This document shows positions 35,101-46,700 of a stretch of DNA of 64,000 nt, piece by piece. Under the pieces are notes generated by a model that worked only from the letters and a program-made list of their open reading frames with translations, had not been told where the DNA came from and did not search any database. Position numbers and translations under genes: made by a program. The first letter of the stretch is position 1. Each line of letters opens with the position of its first letter. Source of the DNA: Hirudinaria manillensis (Eukaryota > Annelida > Clitellata > Hirudinida > Hirudinidae); assembly GCA_034509925.1 (NCBI GenBank), contig CM067528.1, positions 6,926,001-6,990,000 of the forward strand, read 5' to 3'.

Positions 35101-38100
35101 GCAGTTATCGTCGACGGTTCGATAGAATATTGTTTCCGAGTAGGAAATAAATACTTTAATCGAGAATCAGAGTTGTTTGCGGCAACATATTCAAGTAAAA
35201 CAAAGTTCGCGTATTCTGCAGTAAAATACGAAAGTTCGTGTCTGTAGAGAATACGTTATCGAATCACTGTGTTGTGGTTATTGTGAGTTGCAAGAAACAA
35301 TTTCGAGATTCTGAGTCCAGTTGATGTTAACTGTGCAGTATGGAAAACGAAAATTTCGCCCACAAAGGAGAAGCAATTGTTGCTGCTATAGAAACTGATG
35401 ATAGACTAGAAAGTGCATCACAAGTTTCTAATGCTTCAAGAAGAAGCAAAGCATCTTCACATTCGAGAAATTCTGTTTGTGAGAAGAATGCAAAGAGATT
35501 GTCTTGAAGACAAGAAATTTATTTCAAGGTGAAGGAGCTTGAACTTGCTTATGAAAAAGATAAATCAATGCTTCAAGCAGAACTAGAACCTTCTTCAGAG
35601 CATGAAGAACAAATTGCTGAAAATGATGATGATCTAATGGGAGACCCATCTTCATTCATTCCATCAGTACCTAGGTTGTCATCTATTATCAATCGACCAA
35701 GAGTGCATTCTGAATCTGTGTTTAGAGATTACAGAAGATATACACAAGGTGACAATTATTATTCAAACAAAGGCGTGTCATTAGACGCAAAGAGATGTGA
35801 TTGTCTCAGTGAATGTATGCAATTGATGCAATTACGAAAGATTGAAATGTTCTCATTTGATGGAGATCCTCTTACATATCATGATTGGTTAGTATGGTTT
35901 GAATCAACCATTGAATCTGTAACTGATGATCCAAAAAAGAAGTTATTTTATTTGAGACAATATACAAAAGGAGAACCTAATAATTTGGTGAGTGGGTTCA
36001 TTTCAAATCCAACTGAAAGAAATTATTTGTCTGCAAAGTTCGAATGATCTAAGATGTATGGTGATCCAACAATTATTGCAATGGCTTACATTGATAAGAT
36101 AGAAAATTGGCCCATCCTTAAATTGCATGATGCTAAAGGTATGCAAGAATTTGTAGCATTCTTGAAAAAATGCAAGTATGCCATGAAGTCACTGAAGTAC
36201 TTAACTGATTTGAATACTTCTTTCTACATGCAAAGAATAGTCATTAAACTCCCAGTTTACATGCAAACAGCTTGGGTAAAGGAAGTTATTAATTATGAAG
36301 AAACTGGAAAGAGAATAAATTTCAACCAGTTAGTTGCATTTATTGAACAACAAAGCAAGATATTGAACCATCCAATGTTCTCAGTTCAACATCTACATGC
36401 AGTTAAAGTTAGAGATGTTCATGAAACCAAAGAAGAAATGTCTCGTAGAAAGTCTCAATTCAAAATCAGAGCTACAAATGTATCATTAGATGACAATAAT
36501 AAAGTCAAGTCAAAATGTGTAAATTGCAACAGTAATGATCATTACTTGGATCAGTGCAATCAATTTAAGAGTCTCTCATTGAAGGATCATAAAAGGTTTC
36601 TTCGAGATAACAAATTGTGTTTTGCTTGTTTTGGAAGATATCATTTGGCTGAAAATTGTAAAAGAAAGAAGATATGCCAAGTTTGTAAAGGTTCACATCC
36701 TACATTAATGCACAATTATAATTTTTGCAATGATGTTAATGTGCAAAGATCAGCTTCAGTTGAAATGAAAGAAAGTTCATTGAATCCAATTGTTGCTAAG
36801 AGTAACATATCTTCAAATGATTGCATGGCAATCAATGTATTTAAAGTCAAAGTATATCATGAATCAGATCATTCCAAAGTTGAAGAAGTTTATGCTGCTC
36901 TAGATAATTTGAGCTCTGCTTGTTTCATCACAGAAAGATTGTTCAAGCAACTTCAATGCAAGAGCACTTCATCAGAAATTTCCATTAGAACAATCACAGG
37001 AGAAGTTAAAGAAAAAACAAATGTGATTAAAGGCTTAATGGTAACTTCATTAGATTCTGGTGTGAAATTGAAATTACCAAAGGTATTTACCAAAGAAGTT
37101 CTTCCGTTTAGTAACAGTGAGATACCAACATCTGCAATATTTGATAACTGGTCTTATTTGAAGAAATTAGCAGGTAAGATTCCAAATCCAGATCCAAACA
37201 TGAAAGTTGAAATGTTGCTTGGTTCAAATTGTCCAAAGGCATTGCAACCTATTGAAATCATACCTAGTCAACAAGGTGGTCCTTATAATATGCACACTGG
37301 ATTCGGTTGGTCCATATGTGGTCCATTGATAAATTTAGACAATACCTCAACCCACAAAGAAGTAGTTTGTTGTGGTCCAACAGTTGAAGTTAAAGAAACT
37401 CAGTTAAATGAGATGATGTTACAGTTATATAATTCTGACTTTAATGAACCATCGAATCAAGACATTTTGTCAAATCTAAAGTCTGTAGAAACCATCAATG
37501 AAGCAAAGGAATTAGCCTTATCTTTAATAGAGATGTGCAAGGCTGGAGGATTTGATTTGAGGAAATTCAATTCAAATAACAAGGAAGTCATCAGTGCAAT
37601 AGATGAAAGATGTAAAACAGATAAAGAGCTTGTTGTTCAGCTATCTCAAGGATCAACAACAATTGAAAGAGCGCTTGGAGTTCAGTGGCAATTAGTAAAT
37701 GATTCCATTAGTTTTAGAATTGAGTTCGTGAATAAAGCACTGACAAGGAGAGGAATGTTATCAACAATCAGCTCAATTTATGATCCAATGGGTTTAGCAA
37801 GTCCATTTCTGCTTCCTGGTAGAAGAATTCTCAGACAATGTTGTTTACAAGAAGTAGATTGGGATGAACCATTGTCACAAGAAATAATAATGCAATAGGA
37901 AAAATGGAAACATCAACTGTTGCAATTGAAAGAAATCGGTTTGCCAAGATGTTTCAAGCCAATTAACTTTGGAAATGTTGTATCAGTTAGTTTGCATCAT
38001 TTTTCTGACGCTAGTTCACATGGTTATGGACAATGCAGTTACATAAGATCAGTAAATAAAAAGGAAGAAATTCATTGCTCGCTTGTTATGGGCAAATCTA

Positions 38101-41100
38101 GAGTCGCTCCCAAGAAATTCATCACAATTCCAAGACTGGAGTTAACAGCGGCTACAATCTCTGCCAAAGTAGGGAGAATGATTAAAAAGGAATTAGATAT
38201 GTCTATTGATTCAGAAGTTTTCTGGACTGATAGCAAAGTTGTTTTAAGTTAGAGTAGAAACAAGAATCAATGATTTCACATCTTTGTTGCTAATAGAATT
38301 CAGATCATCTCAGAAATTACTGACATTAGCAATTGGAAATACGTAGAAACAAAGGATAATCCAGCTGATGATGCCTCAAGAGGATTAGCTTGCGACAAAG
38401 TTACTGAAAGACACAGATGGTTCCAAGGACCAGAGTTTCTTTGGAGAGAATTAACAGAACAGTTCAATGAAAATTTGTTTGATGTTCTAGAAGATGATCC
38501 AGAAGTTCAAGCAGTTAGAACAACTCAATTAGTTGAAATCACTCCTAAAGCATCATTGATTGCAAGAATTTCCAAGTGGAACAAAGTCAAGAGAGTAATA
38601 GCCTATTGTTTACGATTCATTTGTAATACAAGACGTAAAGTTGTCAGAAGTGGTACGTTAAAGGTTGAAGAGTTGATTGAATCAGAGAAAACTCTTTTCA
38701 AAATTGCACAAGCAGATAGATTCAATAAAGAATTGATGAGTCTGAAACATAATAAGAAAATTGTGAAATCATCACTATTGTATAAATTTGATGTTTTCTT
38801 AGACAAAGATGAATTAATTAGAATTGGAGGACGATTAAAGGCGTCAAGCTTAAATGATGAAGTTAAGTTTCCTGTAGTCCTACCAAAGCAAGGAGCGATT
38901 ACAGATATGGTATTGCAATCGTGTCACGAGAAAGTATATAATTCTGGAAGAGGATTTACGTTGAACGAGGTCAGACAACGTGGCATATGGATTATAAAGG
39001 GTAATTCTCTGATAAGAAGACTGATATACAAGTGTTTACAATGCAGAGCATTGAGAGGTAAATTGGGTGAACAAAAAATGGCCGATCTACCTGAAGATAG
39101 ATTCGAAGAAGCGCCACCATTTACGTATTGTGGAGTCGATTATTTTGGTCCATTTATTGTTCAAGAACGACGAAGTCAAGTAAAGCGTTATGGCTGTATA
39201 TTTACATGTTTGGCATCTAGAGCAATTCATATAGAGACAGCTAATTCATTAGATACCAGTTCATTCATAAATGCATTAAGAAGATTTATTGCAAGAAGAG
39301 GAAATATAAGACAACTTAGATCAGACAATGGCACAAATTTTGTTGGTGCAGAAACCGAACTTAAAGAGGCTTTAGAAGAAATGGATACTGAAATGATCAG
39401 TCAGTTCTTGCTGAATCATAATGCTGATTATATAGTTTTCAAGAAGAACCCACCATTTGCTAGTCACATGGGAGGCATTTGGGAAAGACAGATAAGAACA
39501 ATCAGAGCTATATTGAAGTCCATTAGTAAACAATATCAAAGAAAGCTTGATGAGTCATTCCGAACATTAATGGCTGAAGTGGAAACAACAGTCAATTCTA
39601 GACCATTGACAGTGGAGACGATTCACGATCCAGAAAGTTTAATTCCACTAACACCGAATGCTCTGTTGACTACGAAGTCAAGGCTTGTTATGGCACCACC
39701 AGGTAAATTTGTAGCAGCAGATGTTTATAGTCGTAGAAGATGGAGAAAGGTACAACATCTAGCAAATGAATTCTGGTTCAGGTGGAAAAGGGAATATCTG
39801 TCATCTTTGCAAATCAGAAGCAAGAACACTAAGTCCAAAAGGAATTTCCAAGAAGGAGATATTGTATTAATGAAAGACGAAGCGGAGCTTCGCAATGACT
39901 GGTCTATGGCAAGGGTTGTTAGTGTACACCCAGGATCTGATGGATTAGTAAGAAGAGTCACTCTCTTCGTTCCCTCAAGTCCACACAAGCTCAAGGAGCG
40001 TCCAATAACCAAACTGATTCTTCTATTAGAAGCTAACAGTATCTAACATTTGAAAGTTGACATTCATTTATTGTCATGTGTAGTTAATGTCTCATGTATA
40101 AACTAAGACATTAAGCTGGGGGGGGGGGAGTGTTACAGCCATTCCTGTTGAGAAGCGAGGAGGGGCTGAGAGAGTATAAATAAGGTAGAACATTCTAGAA
40201 GTTTCGGTGATGGAACTTTGTTTTACGCGCAGTTATCGTCGACGGTTCGATAGAATATTGTTTCCGAGTAGGAAATAAATACTTTAATCGAGAATCAGAG
40301 TTGTTTGCGGCAACAATAGATAAAGAGAGGTAGACAATTGCAAATGCTAAGTAGTTATATATTCTCTACCTTCGGTATTCTCACGATCCTTACTGAATAA
40401 TGTTGGGCAATAGAGACTTTCTAGTCTTTCTTTCCTCAAGACTTGGAGCAGAACGCTTTTGTTAAATTTTAAGAAGTAATTTTCATTTATCTGTCAAAAT
40501 AGAAAACAAAAACAAGTTAAACATGCATTGTTATTTCTGTTGATATTAATAATAAAATCCTGTTAACTGATGCTTAACGGATCATCTTTTAAATTTTTTT
40601 AAAAGCCGAGGTGTATTACTTTCTGAGGCTCAGAAGACAAACTTTTCAGAACCTCCTCTTGAATATTCTTTCCCATACCAACGGCGTACACTTGTCCATT
40701 TGCATAGGACACATTTTCAAGCATCCACTTAATAATCTCCCAATCATATTTCTGACATCGAAATTTCGTTTTAAATTGACTCTTTATTTAAAGATAATTA
40801 ATTTAACAAATTATTCGAAATGATTTGTTCGAACAAAATTACAACCTGCTCGTCAGTGTTTGTGAAAATAACGATGACAGATCGTGGTTTTGGTGAATGA
40901 TAGCCATTTCTAAATACCAAAGGCAACATTAAACCCAACGTACTGATGAGATTTTGCGGAGACCAGAAGTAATCCTTAATGCCATCATGTATTTTTTCAT
41001 TAAATTTGCCCCTCCTTTGTGATAATTAAAGAGATTTTAATAGTAACTCTTATTTTTAACTTTCAGTAATACCAGGTTGTAACGACAAGGACAAAGTATC

Positions 41101-41895
41101 AGCGTCACTCAACTCTTAACTTATTGGAATGAATATAATATTTTAATAGTTTCCGAATAAAATATATTTTTTCGTACAACGCACACATATTTTCAGAGTC
41201 AATATTGATTTGGGATGATTTATGAAATTCATTCATTTTATATAATCCCCATTCTTCAATCCCAGGCGAGTAATAATCACTCACGTATAAAATTTAACAA
41301 CTTGTCTTAGATGGTATCCTGAATTTAAGACAGCAAATGGATTGAAGTAATCAGTCATATTATCAGCTTCATAAAAAGCTTTTGCAAAATCAAGTTGTTT
41401 CAATAAGTTTTTACAAACAGTCTTTTCATCGCAAACATATTCATCGTAAACAAAAATTGTTTTCATGATCCCGCTGCATGAGGCTGAAGGGAAAATAATT
41501 CAGGAGATATCAGCTAATTAATTAGTATTAATAAGAAACAATTAAGTTACGATTTGATATATCAATTTGACCTTTATGCTGCTTATCATCGAATTGATTG
41601 TGTTTTGATTATTGAAACTATTTAAGAATTATACATAAATTTATACCATGAAATGCGCAATGAAAGCCCTGCGGCTAATGTAATGTCATTCATAATATCA
41701 CTTCAGTTCGACATACAATCTGAAAACGCTTTCATGATCAGGACAACAACAGACACGATATAAAAATGATTTATTTTAAATGTGAAAATAATCTATAGCG
41801 ATTAGCATTTAGAAATGATTTTAAAAGGCTCAAATTCGCTAACCGTTCGAGGACTTCAACCGAAAAATTAATAAAAATGGAAGGATCCAAAACAT
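29128..41895 (-). CDS. vWA-4: vWA-like membrane protein with acidic tail
   Basis: Seven exons on the minus strand: 41895-41844, 41483-41285, 41014-40846, 40751-40620, 40490-40394, 29537-29256 and 29195-29128 (999 nt, 332 residues). The first five encode a signal peptide and vWA-like domain very close to vWA-3. The sixth gives a Ser/Thr/acidic stalk (DETESTTNPND), a strong membrane span near 288-309 (LLGMLLLLLLILLLLFG) and ends in phase 1; the seventh encodes CASMCKVP followed by a run of Glu/Asp and Pro. The same last two exons serve vWA-5. The intron before exon 6 is about 10.9 kb because a gypsy and a BEL/Pao element both landed in it. MIDAS residues are missing as in the paralogues. Whether splicing spans this intron efficiently cannot be judged from sequence. 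Confidence 0.7.
29825..30070. repeat. Direct duplication of about 209 bp
   Basis: The segment beginning TTAGAAAACGTCAATCGATG occurs at 29828 and again at 30037; vWA-3's counterpart (about 19105) has it once. The left edge of the first unit abuts a T run and marks the rearranged border where the stalk exon used by vWA-3 is missing. Confidence 0.7.
30629..30793 (+). repeat. Gypsy 5' LTR
   Basis: TG...CA termini (TGTTGTGGGA to TTATAACA), with AATAAA near 30757 as a polyadenylation signal. Pairs with 34715-34879. Confidence 0.95.
30809..31714 (+). CDS. Gypsy gag
   Basis: Starts at ATG 30809 (MATEDKFL), 301 codons in the gag frame; the reading upstream of it is LTR. It has a long charged helix built of RREEETRR-type repeats, then the nucleocapsid region. 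The single zinc knuckle reads S-F-I-C-G-S-L-S-H-F-K-K-D-C: the first of the three cysteines of the CX2CX4HX4C pattern is a serine, so nucleic-acid packaging is probably impaired. The frame runs on past the expected gag end; protease-like strand residues (YAEVSFGETKV) appear in the gag frame just before the protease core appears in the next frame. Confidence 0.8.
   Translation: MATEDKFLTMMTMFMEENRRHDDERREQDTRRREEETRRREEEETRRREEKIRRREKDLRRDEEYRRWEEALLQLLQSLKPQYKEAIASDRKSDLPPEVRGQVTQSSYDPESGAPPSKWMERFEAGDHAMQLSDADKTGALVSKLEKQEGCTLQDMVNECENLVSLGKDTDMVDDMQAVNAVRRGHHRKKSRHIFPSKENPRESSKGASFICGSLSHFKKDCPQKYCHRKESKFKGRVRKINTDLRTNRRYAEVSFGETKVRSIGLWCRRHYHKQRRMGADRFAISGRNDDFTGSCKWNAD
31590..34706 (+). 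pseudogene. Gypsy pol, one nonsense codon
   Basis: Order of domains: aspartic protease (LDSGADV), reverse transcriptase (LPFGVKCAPGIFQ, YLDDV), RNase H (AADACDYGVGAV, TDHKPLL), integrase zinc finger (H...H...CSSC) and DDE core (RIDFAGP, VSDNGTQF, PHCNGQAERF), then a basic C-terminal tail. The frame is +1 relative to gag and meets it inside the protease, either a 1-nt deletion or a frameshift near 31590-31605. TGA at 34137-34139 breaks the integrase C-terminal part; the same frame continues to 34706. Motifs fit the Mag group of Ty3/gypsy. No chromodomain was recognised. Confidence 0.9.
34715..34879 (+). repeat. Gypsy 3' LTR
   Basis: Same length as the 5' LTR; mismatches at two places in the TTTTCCRTTTTRATTCC stretch and one in TCGATSTTCTG. 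Confidence 0.95.
35004..35187 (+). repeat. BEL/Pao 5' LTR
   Basis: TGTTACAGCC to GCGGCAACA; contains GAGTATAAATAGG, a good TATA box, and GGAAATAAATAC as a polyadenylation signal. Confidence 0.95.
35340..40046 (+). pseudogene. BEL/Pao gag-pol, five stops and RT deletion
   Basis: One reading frame from ATG 35340 to TAA 40046, interrupted by TGA 35505, TGA 36045, TAG 37896, TAG 38250 and TGA 38271. Gag shows FDGDPLTYHDWLVWFE (the usual BEL gag domain) and two Cys-rich knuckles (CVNCNSNDHYLDQC; CFACFGRYHLAENC). A retropepsin-like segment follows (AALDNLSSACFI). The reverse transcriptase jumps from its beginning to the stretch just after the catalytic YVDD position, near 37450, without loss of frame, so fingers and palm are missing. 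RNase H (FSDASSHGYGQ, FWTDSKVVLS) and integrase (CGVDYFGP, RSDNGTNF, GGIWERQIR) are otherwise recognisable. It cannot encode an active polymerase. Confidence 0.9.
40131..40315 (+). repeat. BEL/Pao 3' LTR
   Basis: Differs from the 5' LTR by two substitutions (AGCGRGRAGG region) and one extra A after TATAAATA. Confidence 0.95.
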
Positions 41896-42475
41896 GTTTT
41901 TATATTTTCATAAATAATTTGTGAACATACACTTGAGGTAAGAAAATAGATTAAATCGGAGTTACAACTTCATTAAGTTTCCATTTAATGAAATGAAATT
42001 TTGAAAAAATATTTTGTTTAATGATGTAAATGTTGGGCCGGCTGTTAAACCAAATAATGCTGACGTCAGCACTAAAAATATTAGGTTTTAGAAATAATAC
42101 ATTCTTTTAATTTCTATTGTCAAAACATGGTGAATTTATCTATTTTAATCTTAATTACAAATTAAAATATTTTTAATGCTACACCACTTTCATCTTTCTA
42201 ATAAATTTCATTTTATTTTTATAAATTAATTTTCTCACATTTGTCTAAACTAAATAAAATGAAAGTTAAGTAAAATTTACAAAAACTTAAAACATTTGAT
42301 TCATTTTTGAAAAAAGCGATTTTAAATTTCTGAAACTTTGAAACTCAAGTAGGAGACGATTTACACAATTGAATTGGAGGTTTTCAATTTCACTTTGGTT
42401 AAGATTTCCGTTTGGTCCTGTTCTAGATTTTGACATGGATTTTATATTATGACAGTTACACGGTTATAATTAACC
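41790..42475 (-). repeat. vWA-family 5' block, copy of vWA-4
   Basis: Contains the signal exon 41895-41844; nearly identical to 26950-27645. Together with its flanks it defines the duplicated unit shared by vWA-3 and vWA-4. Confidence 0.7.
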
Positions 42476-43727
42476 GAAACCCCATAATTTTCGAAAAAAT
42501 TTCAATTTGCTTTTGTAGAATTCTTCTCAAACTTTTTACTTTATCTGGGAACTAACAAACCACAAACCATCCTCAGATGGAGATCCAAATGCAAATCTTG
42601 TTTCCCGTGCTTTCTTGAATATTCTTCACGTAAAGCCTCCCTGATGCATGTTCTTGCTTTTATGTCTGTTATGGGTCTTCCTTTAATAATTAATTGAAAA
42701 TTAGTTCTTCCGTTAATGATAATGTGAAAACATCATTAATTAATTAATGTGAAAGTGATACGTGGGAGCATTTTATTTAAAAAAGCATGTTAAAAAATAT
42801 GTTTTAAAATATTGAGCTTCTCCTTCAGCATAATTCTTCAGTTAAATCTAAATTTAAGTTGTGAAATTTTAACACGTAATAGGATATGCAAAGTTTCAAT
42901 TAATCTTAACAGCAAACTAGAGTGCCAAAAGTAACATTTAAAGATGTCTAACGTTTTGTAAACATTACTTACAAATAAGTTTAGGGCAAGATGACTGAGA
43001 GATTGCAACGAGTTGGTATTCAAAGAATCATCAACAGAATAGTAAAATGGATAAGGATATTGATGGTATATTCGGAATGAGAATGAAGGATAAATGGATA
43101 AATAAATTTGAAAATTTTATTTAAAAAAACATCATTCTAGAAAATGCTTCCAAATGGAAAAGCATTGAAACATTTGAAGGAACAACAGTGTAGGTTTATC
43201 AATCGGCTTCCCCTCACTGGTCTTGAGGTCCACAAGGACATACGCCACTATAATCAACCTGAATGATTATTATTGTTATTAATTTAGATATAAAAAGAAC
43301 TCAGCCCTAAAGGCTGAACCAGCATTTGGTCAACTCGAATTCAATCAGAATTATTTCGGGCCATTAAAGACATTCGTTTCACTCTTATTCCGCCATTAAG
43401 AAGAAACTTTAATTAAATTGACGTTGAAAGAACCGAACAATTTTTAAATTGTATTTTTATTACATGCTTTTATTTAACAATAACTGTGGACGTACGCATT
43501 TTTGAGGGAATCGAAATATTAGGAGGAAGGTCCTTGGTTTATTTGATCTTCTGATTGTTTAGTCAGAAAAATAAATGGTGTGAAGACCGTTAAAAAATAA
43601 AATATCATATAAATAGTAGCATCAAAGGTGTCTTCAAATTAATTTGTTTTTGACTAAAAACTTTATTTGACAATAACATTCGAGATGAATATGTCTGAAT
43701 TTCACAAAACCCAATTAAGTTTCTTCG

Positions 43728-46700
43728 TTAAACTCTGCTTCGTGAAGGAGTGATGTCAAGTTGTGGTGAATCAGGAATTTCCTCTTCCTCATCCTCTTGT
43801 TCTGGCGGCTCCTCTTCGGGTGGCACTTTGTTCTTGCTAGAAAACCCTAAAAAGAGAAGATTAATGAATGTAGTTTGAAATATTTTATTCGGTAACGTTG
43901 ACTCACAATAAACAGCTCCAAATATTAGTAATAATATCAGTAAGAGCAGAAGTAACATTCCAAGTAATTTATGTATGCTCCCGAAAGGTCCCAAGGTCTC
44001 TCCCTCTAAAAGAGATCGGGTGACCTCGAAAAGGGGAGAAGTATTGATTTCATCTATGTATTCAGTTAGGTCGCCTTGTGCACTAAAAGTATCATCGTCA
44101 TCTGGATCGGTTGTGGATTCCGTCTCATCCTTCGTTGATAAAACATTGGCATGATCACCTGCACTTACTGCTTTTCCGGTATCCTGATCTGTAAAAAGAA
44201 AATGGTTGTAACCAATGTGAGTTAACTCAACTTTCTTTAATCGAACTTAGCATCTTAAAGTGGCTTTTAAGAAGTGCCTCCTATATAGAAAAATCTCTTC
44301 TTGGCTTCTCATTTGATAGCCTGCAAACTCTAAAGCAATTTTAATCTTCGTATATTGTCTCCACTGCATGTACTTTGAGCTTGTTCCAAGATTTAGCTTC
44401 CCTTCTATTCCTCAAACATTTTATGTGGATGTCCCTTAGCATCTTTGTATCCACATCTACTTAATCTGTAATTAATTTCCATGTTTTAATGAGGTTTCCC
44501 CCTGTGCGATTTATTTTTATTGACCCCTTTTGGTCCTTATTAACATCTTCTGATAATTTAAATCATTACATCTTACGGATTTCTTTGTTCTTGTCTAAGC
44601 TTTCTGTAAAGTTTAAAAATCCTTCTTAAGGCACGGTTTTCATGCAGACATGCATATTCAAGGTGAGGCTTGACTTACATAGTCTGATATCAAAATTCTT
44701 CTCTCTGATTATTATTGTATCACGATGGCAATTCCCGCCTACTTATGACACACTTGTTTATTGCCAATAGAGTTGCTTGTTAATATTTTATTCATTACTA
44801 GAAGTATTTAAGTAATTCCTGGGAAGACAACCTTTAAGAAGGTTAAAATACAACTTAACAGATAAATACTAATACAAATTAATACTAAAACTATTAAAAA
44901 ATGAAGTAATCACATAATTTTGCGCATTAACTATAAATGATTAAAATTAATTTATTAGCTAAATTGAATTAATTAGCATATTATTAATTATATAGAAGTT
45001 AATTAAACGTTTATTTTTTTATATAGATTAGTTAGATAATGAATTATTAACCTTTATGTTCGTCTGGGGTTTCGTTGCCACAAATTGAATCGAATTGCCC
45101 CTCGATGACATTATTGATAATATCAGGATTCATTTCCGTTAAATAATTTTCATTTATCTGTTTTTAAAGAAAACATTTAATTATTATCTTGTGCAAATCG
45201 ATATTTTCACTTCAATATTTTCATGTATATATTAGTGGGTTTGTGATTAGTAATGAAGTCGCTATTAGGTCAACACAAGTACACAAACTTGTGAGAAACA
45301 GTTTAAGAGAATTGTACATTATTTTATGAAACAACAATGACTTGTAGCACATCACGACTATTAAAAGAGTTACTAGATTGATAAAATAATTTAAAATCCT
45401 TAAATTTCTTCGTAAGCAAAAGTTTCCCCAGATCGAAGTATGCCCTACCAGGAAATAATATTAACTTGAAGAATAAGCGATTATATAAGGCAGTTTATAC
45501 ATTATGTACCATTAAGCGCAATAAATATAACTGATATGATTTTTTTTAATTATAGTGGAGATAAAATGGGCATCATTTGGTTTTTGATACATAAAGATAA
45601 AAGAATACAGTCTTGGACGATGAATTGAAATAATTTAAGAGCAGATTGTGAAAAAAGACTGTATTTATGGGTTTTGCATAAATGAATTTTAGGAAGTGAA
45701 TTGCAATCATAAGAAAACATAAAAAGTGTTATTTGATTTAATTCGGAGTCATTTCTCAAACGCTATCAGATAAGTTGACATATCGATGATGAGAAATTAT
45801 GTAACGTCATAATTTACTTTTTTGCACCTAATTTGGCTTTCTTTTTTGTGAGCAGTGCCAAAAGAAGTGGGTGATTATAACTTTTGTTATACACAATTTA
45901 TGTTGTATGCTTAATTCTGGGGTCGATTGACTTAAAAATCTAAAATTGCATTTATTAATATGCTGTCATTTGTCAATTGTGCTCAATTTTGGAAATTCAT
46001 TTAACGTGTAATGCTGTTTGAAGCAAATATTTGAAATGGGGTGATGATGAGACAGGAGAGCTTCAATGTTGCAGTGATCCGCTAAATCCTCAAAGGTTTA
46101 AAGGGATTTACCTGCCCACAAATTTAATTTTTTTCTATTTTCCTCCTTGCTTTATTGTTTAATTAACAAAATTGTATGCTCTTGAGTTTACAAACACAGG
46201 TCGAATGAAGAGGCAAAGCATAGAATGGTATAGATCGATTTATAAAATAGATAGACAAAAAAGTATTATAAAAACAAAAGAACTGGAACCGAACGATCAA
46301 ATGAATAAATCCATATGCACCTCTTGCGGCATAGACGAAATATTTTTCAAGACATTTTCTTGAACATTATTTCCAACGCCAACTGCGAATATAAATCCAG
46401 AAAACTTAAAGATTTCGGCCAGCAACTCTTGAACGATTTCCGTATTCTGTGTTGCGGATCAATTGCATAAAAAATCATTAACTCTTTAATAGGCAATCGA
46501 AAGACAAAAACCTGAAATTCCGTGCCGGTTAAAATCAAAATCCAGTTTATTTGGTTGCCTCCTTCGTTATAAATTCCGTGTCTATAGATTTCTGACAAAA
46601 TCAGAGCCAGTGCCCCGGCAAGATTGGATGGAGACATAATATAATCTTTAACGGCAGCATCAAGGATCTCATTTATATTCAGCCTCCTTCATTGTTTGAA

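Larger units (their letters stand above)
35004..40315 (+). mobile_element. BEL/Pao LTR retrotransposon, RT core deleted
   Basis: LTRs at 35004-35187 (184 bp) and 40131-40315 (185 bp) with two mismatches and one 1-nt indel between them, flanked by the duplication ATAGA (34999-35003 and 40316-40320). The empty site TAGAATAGATAAAG is in vWA-3 at about 21250. A G-rich purine tract (AAGCTGGGGGGGGGGGAG) lies directly before the 3' LTR. The internal frame has five stops and has lost most of the reverse transcriptase. It lies in the vWA-4 intron, plus strand. Confidence 0.95.

Noticed and set aside
42838-43023. Conserved open frame with a GTAAGT donor (also at 28008-28193)
   Set aside because: Present in both duplicates, but the upstream frame differs between them through a 1-nt indel and it does not fit the vWA splice phases; treated as intergenic.
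29128-44188. Naming the vWA genes as anthrax toxin receptor (ANTXR) orthologues
   Set aside because: vWA-TM-acidic tail order and the VPP/Glu-rich tail are suggestive, but the MIDAS is missing and the conserved cytoplasmic segment of that family is absent.
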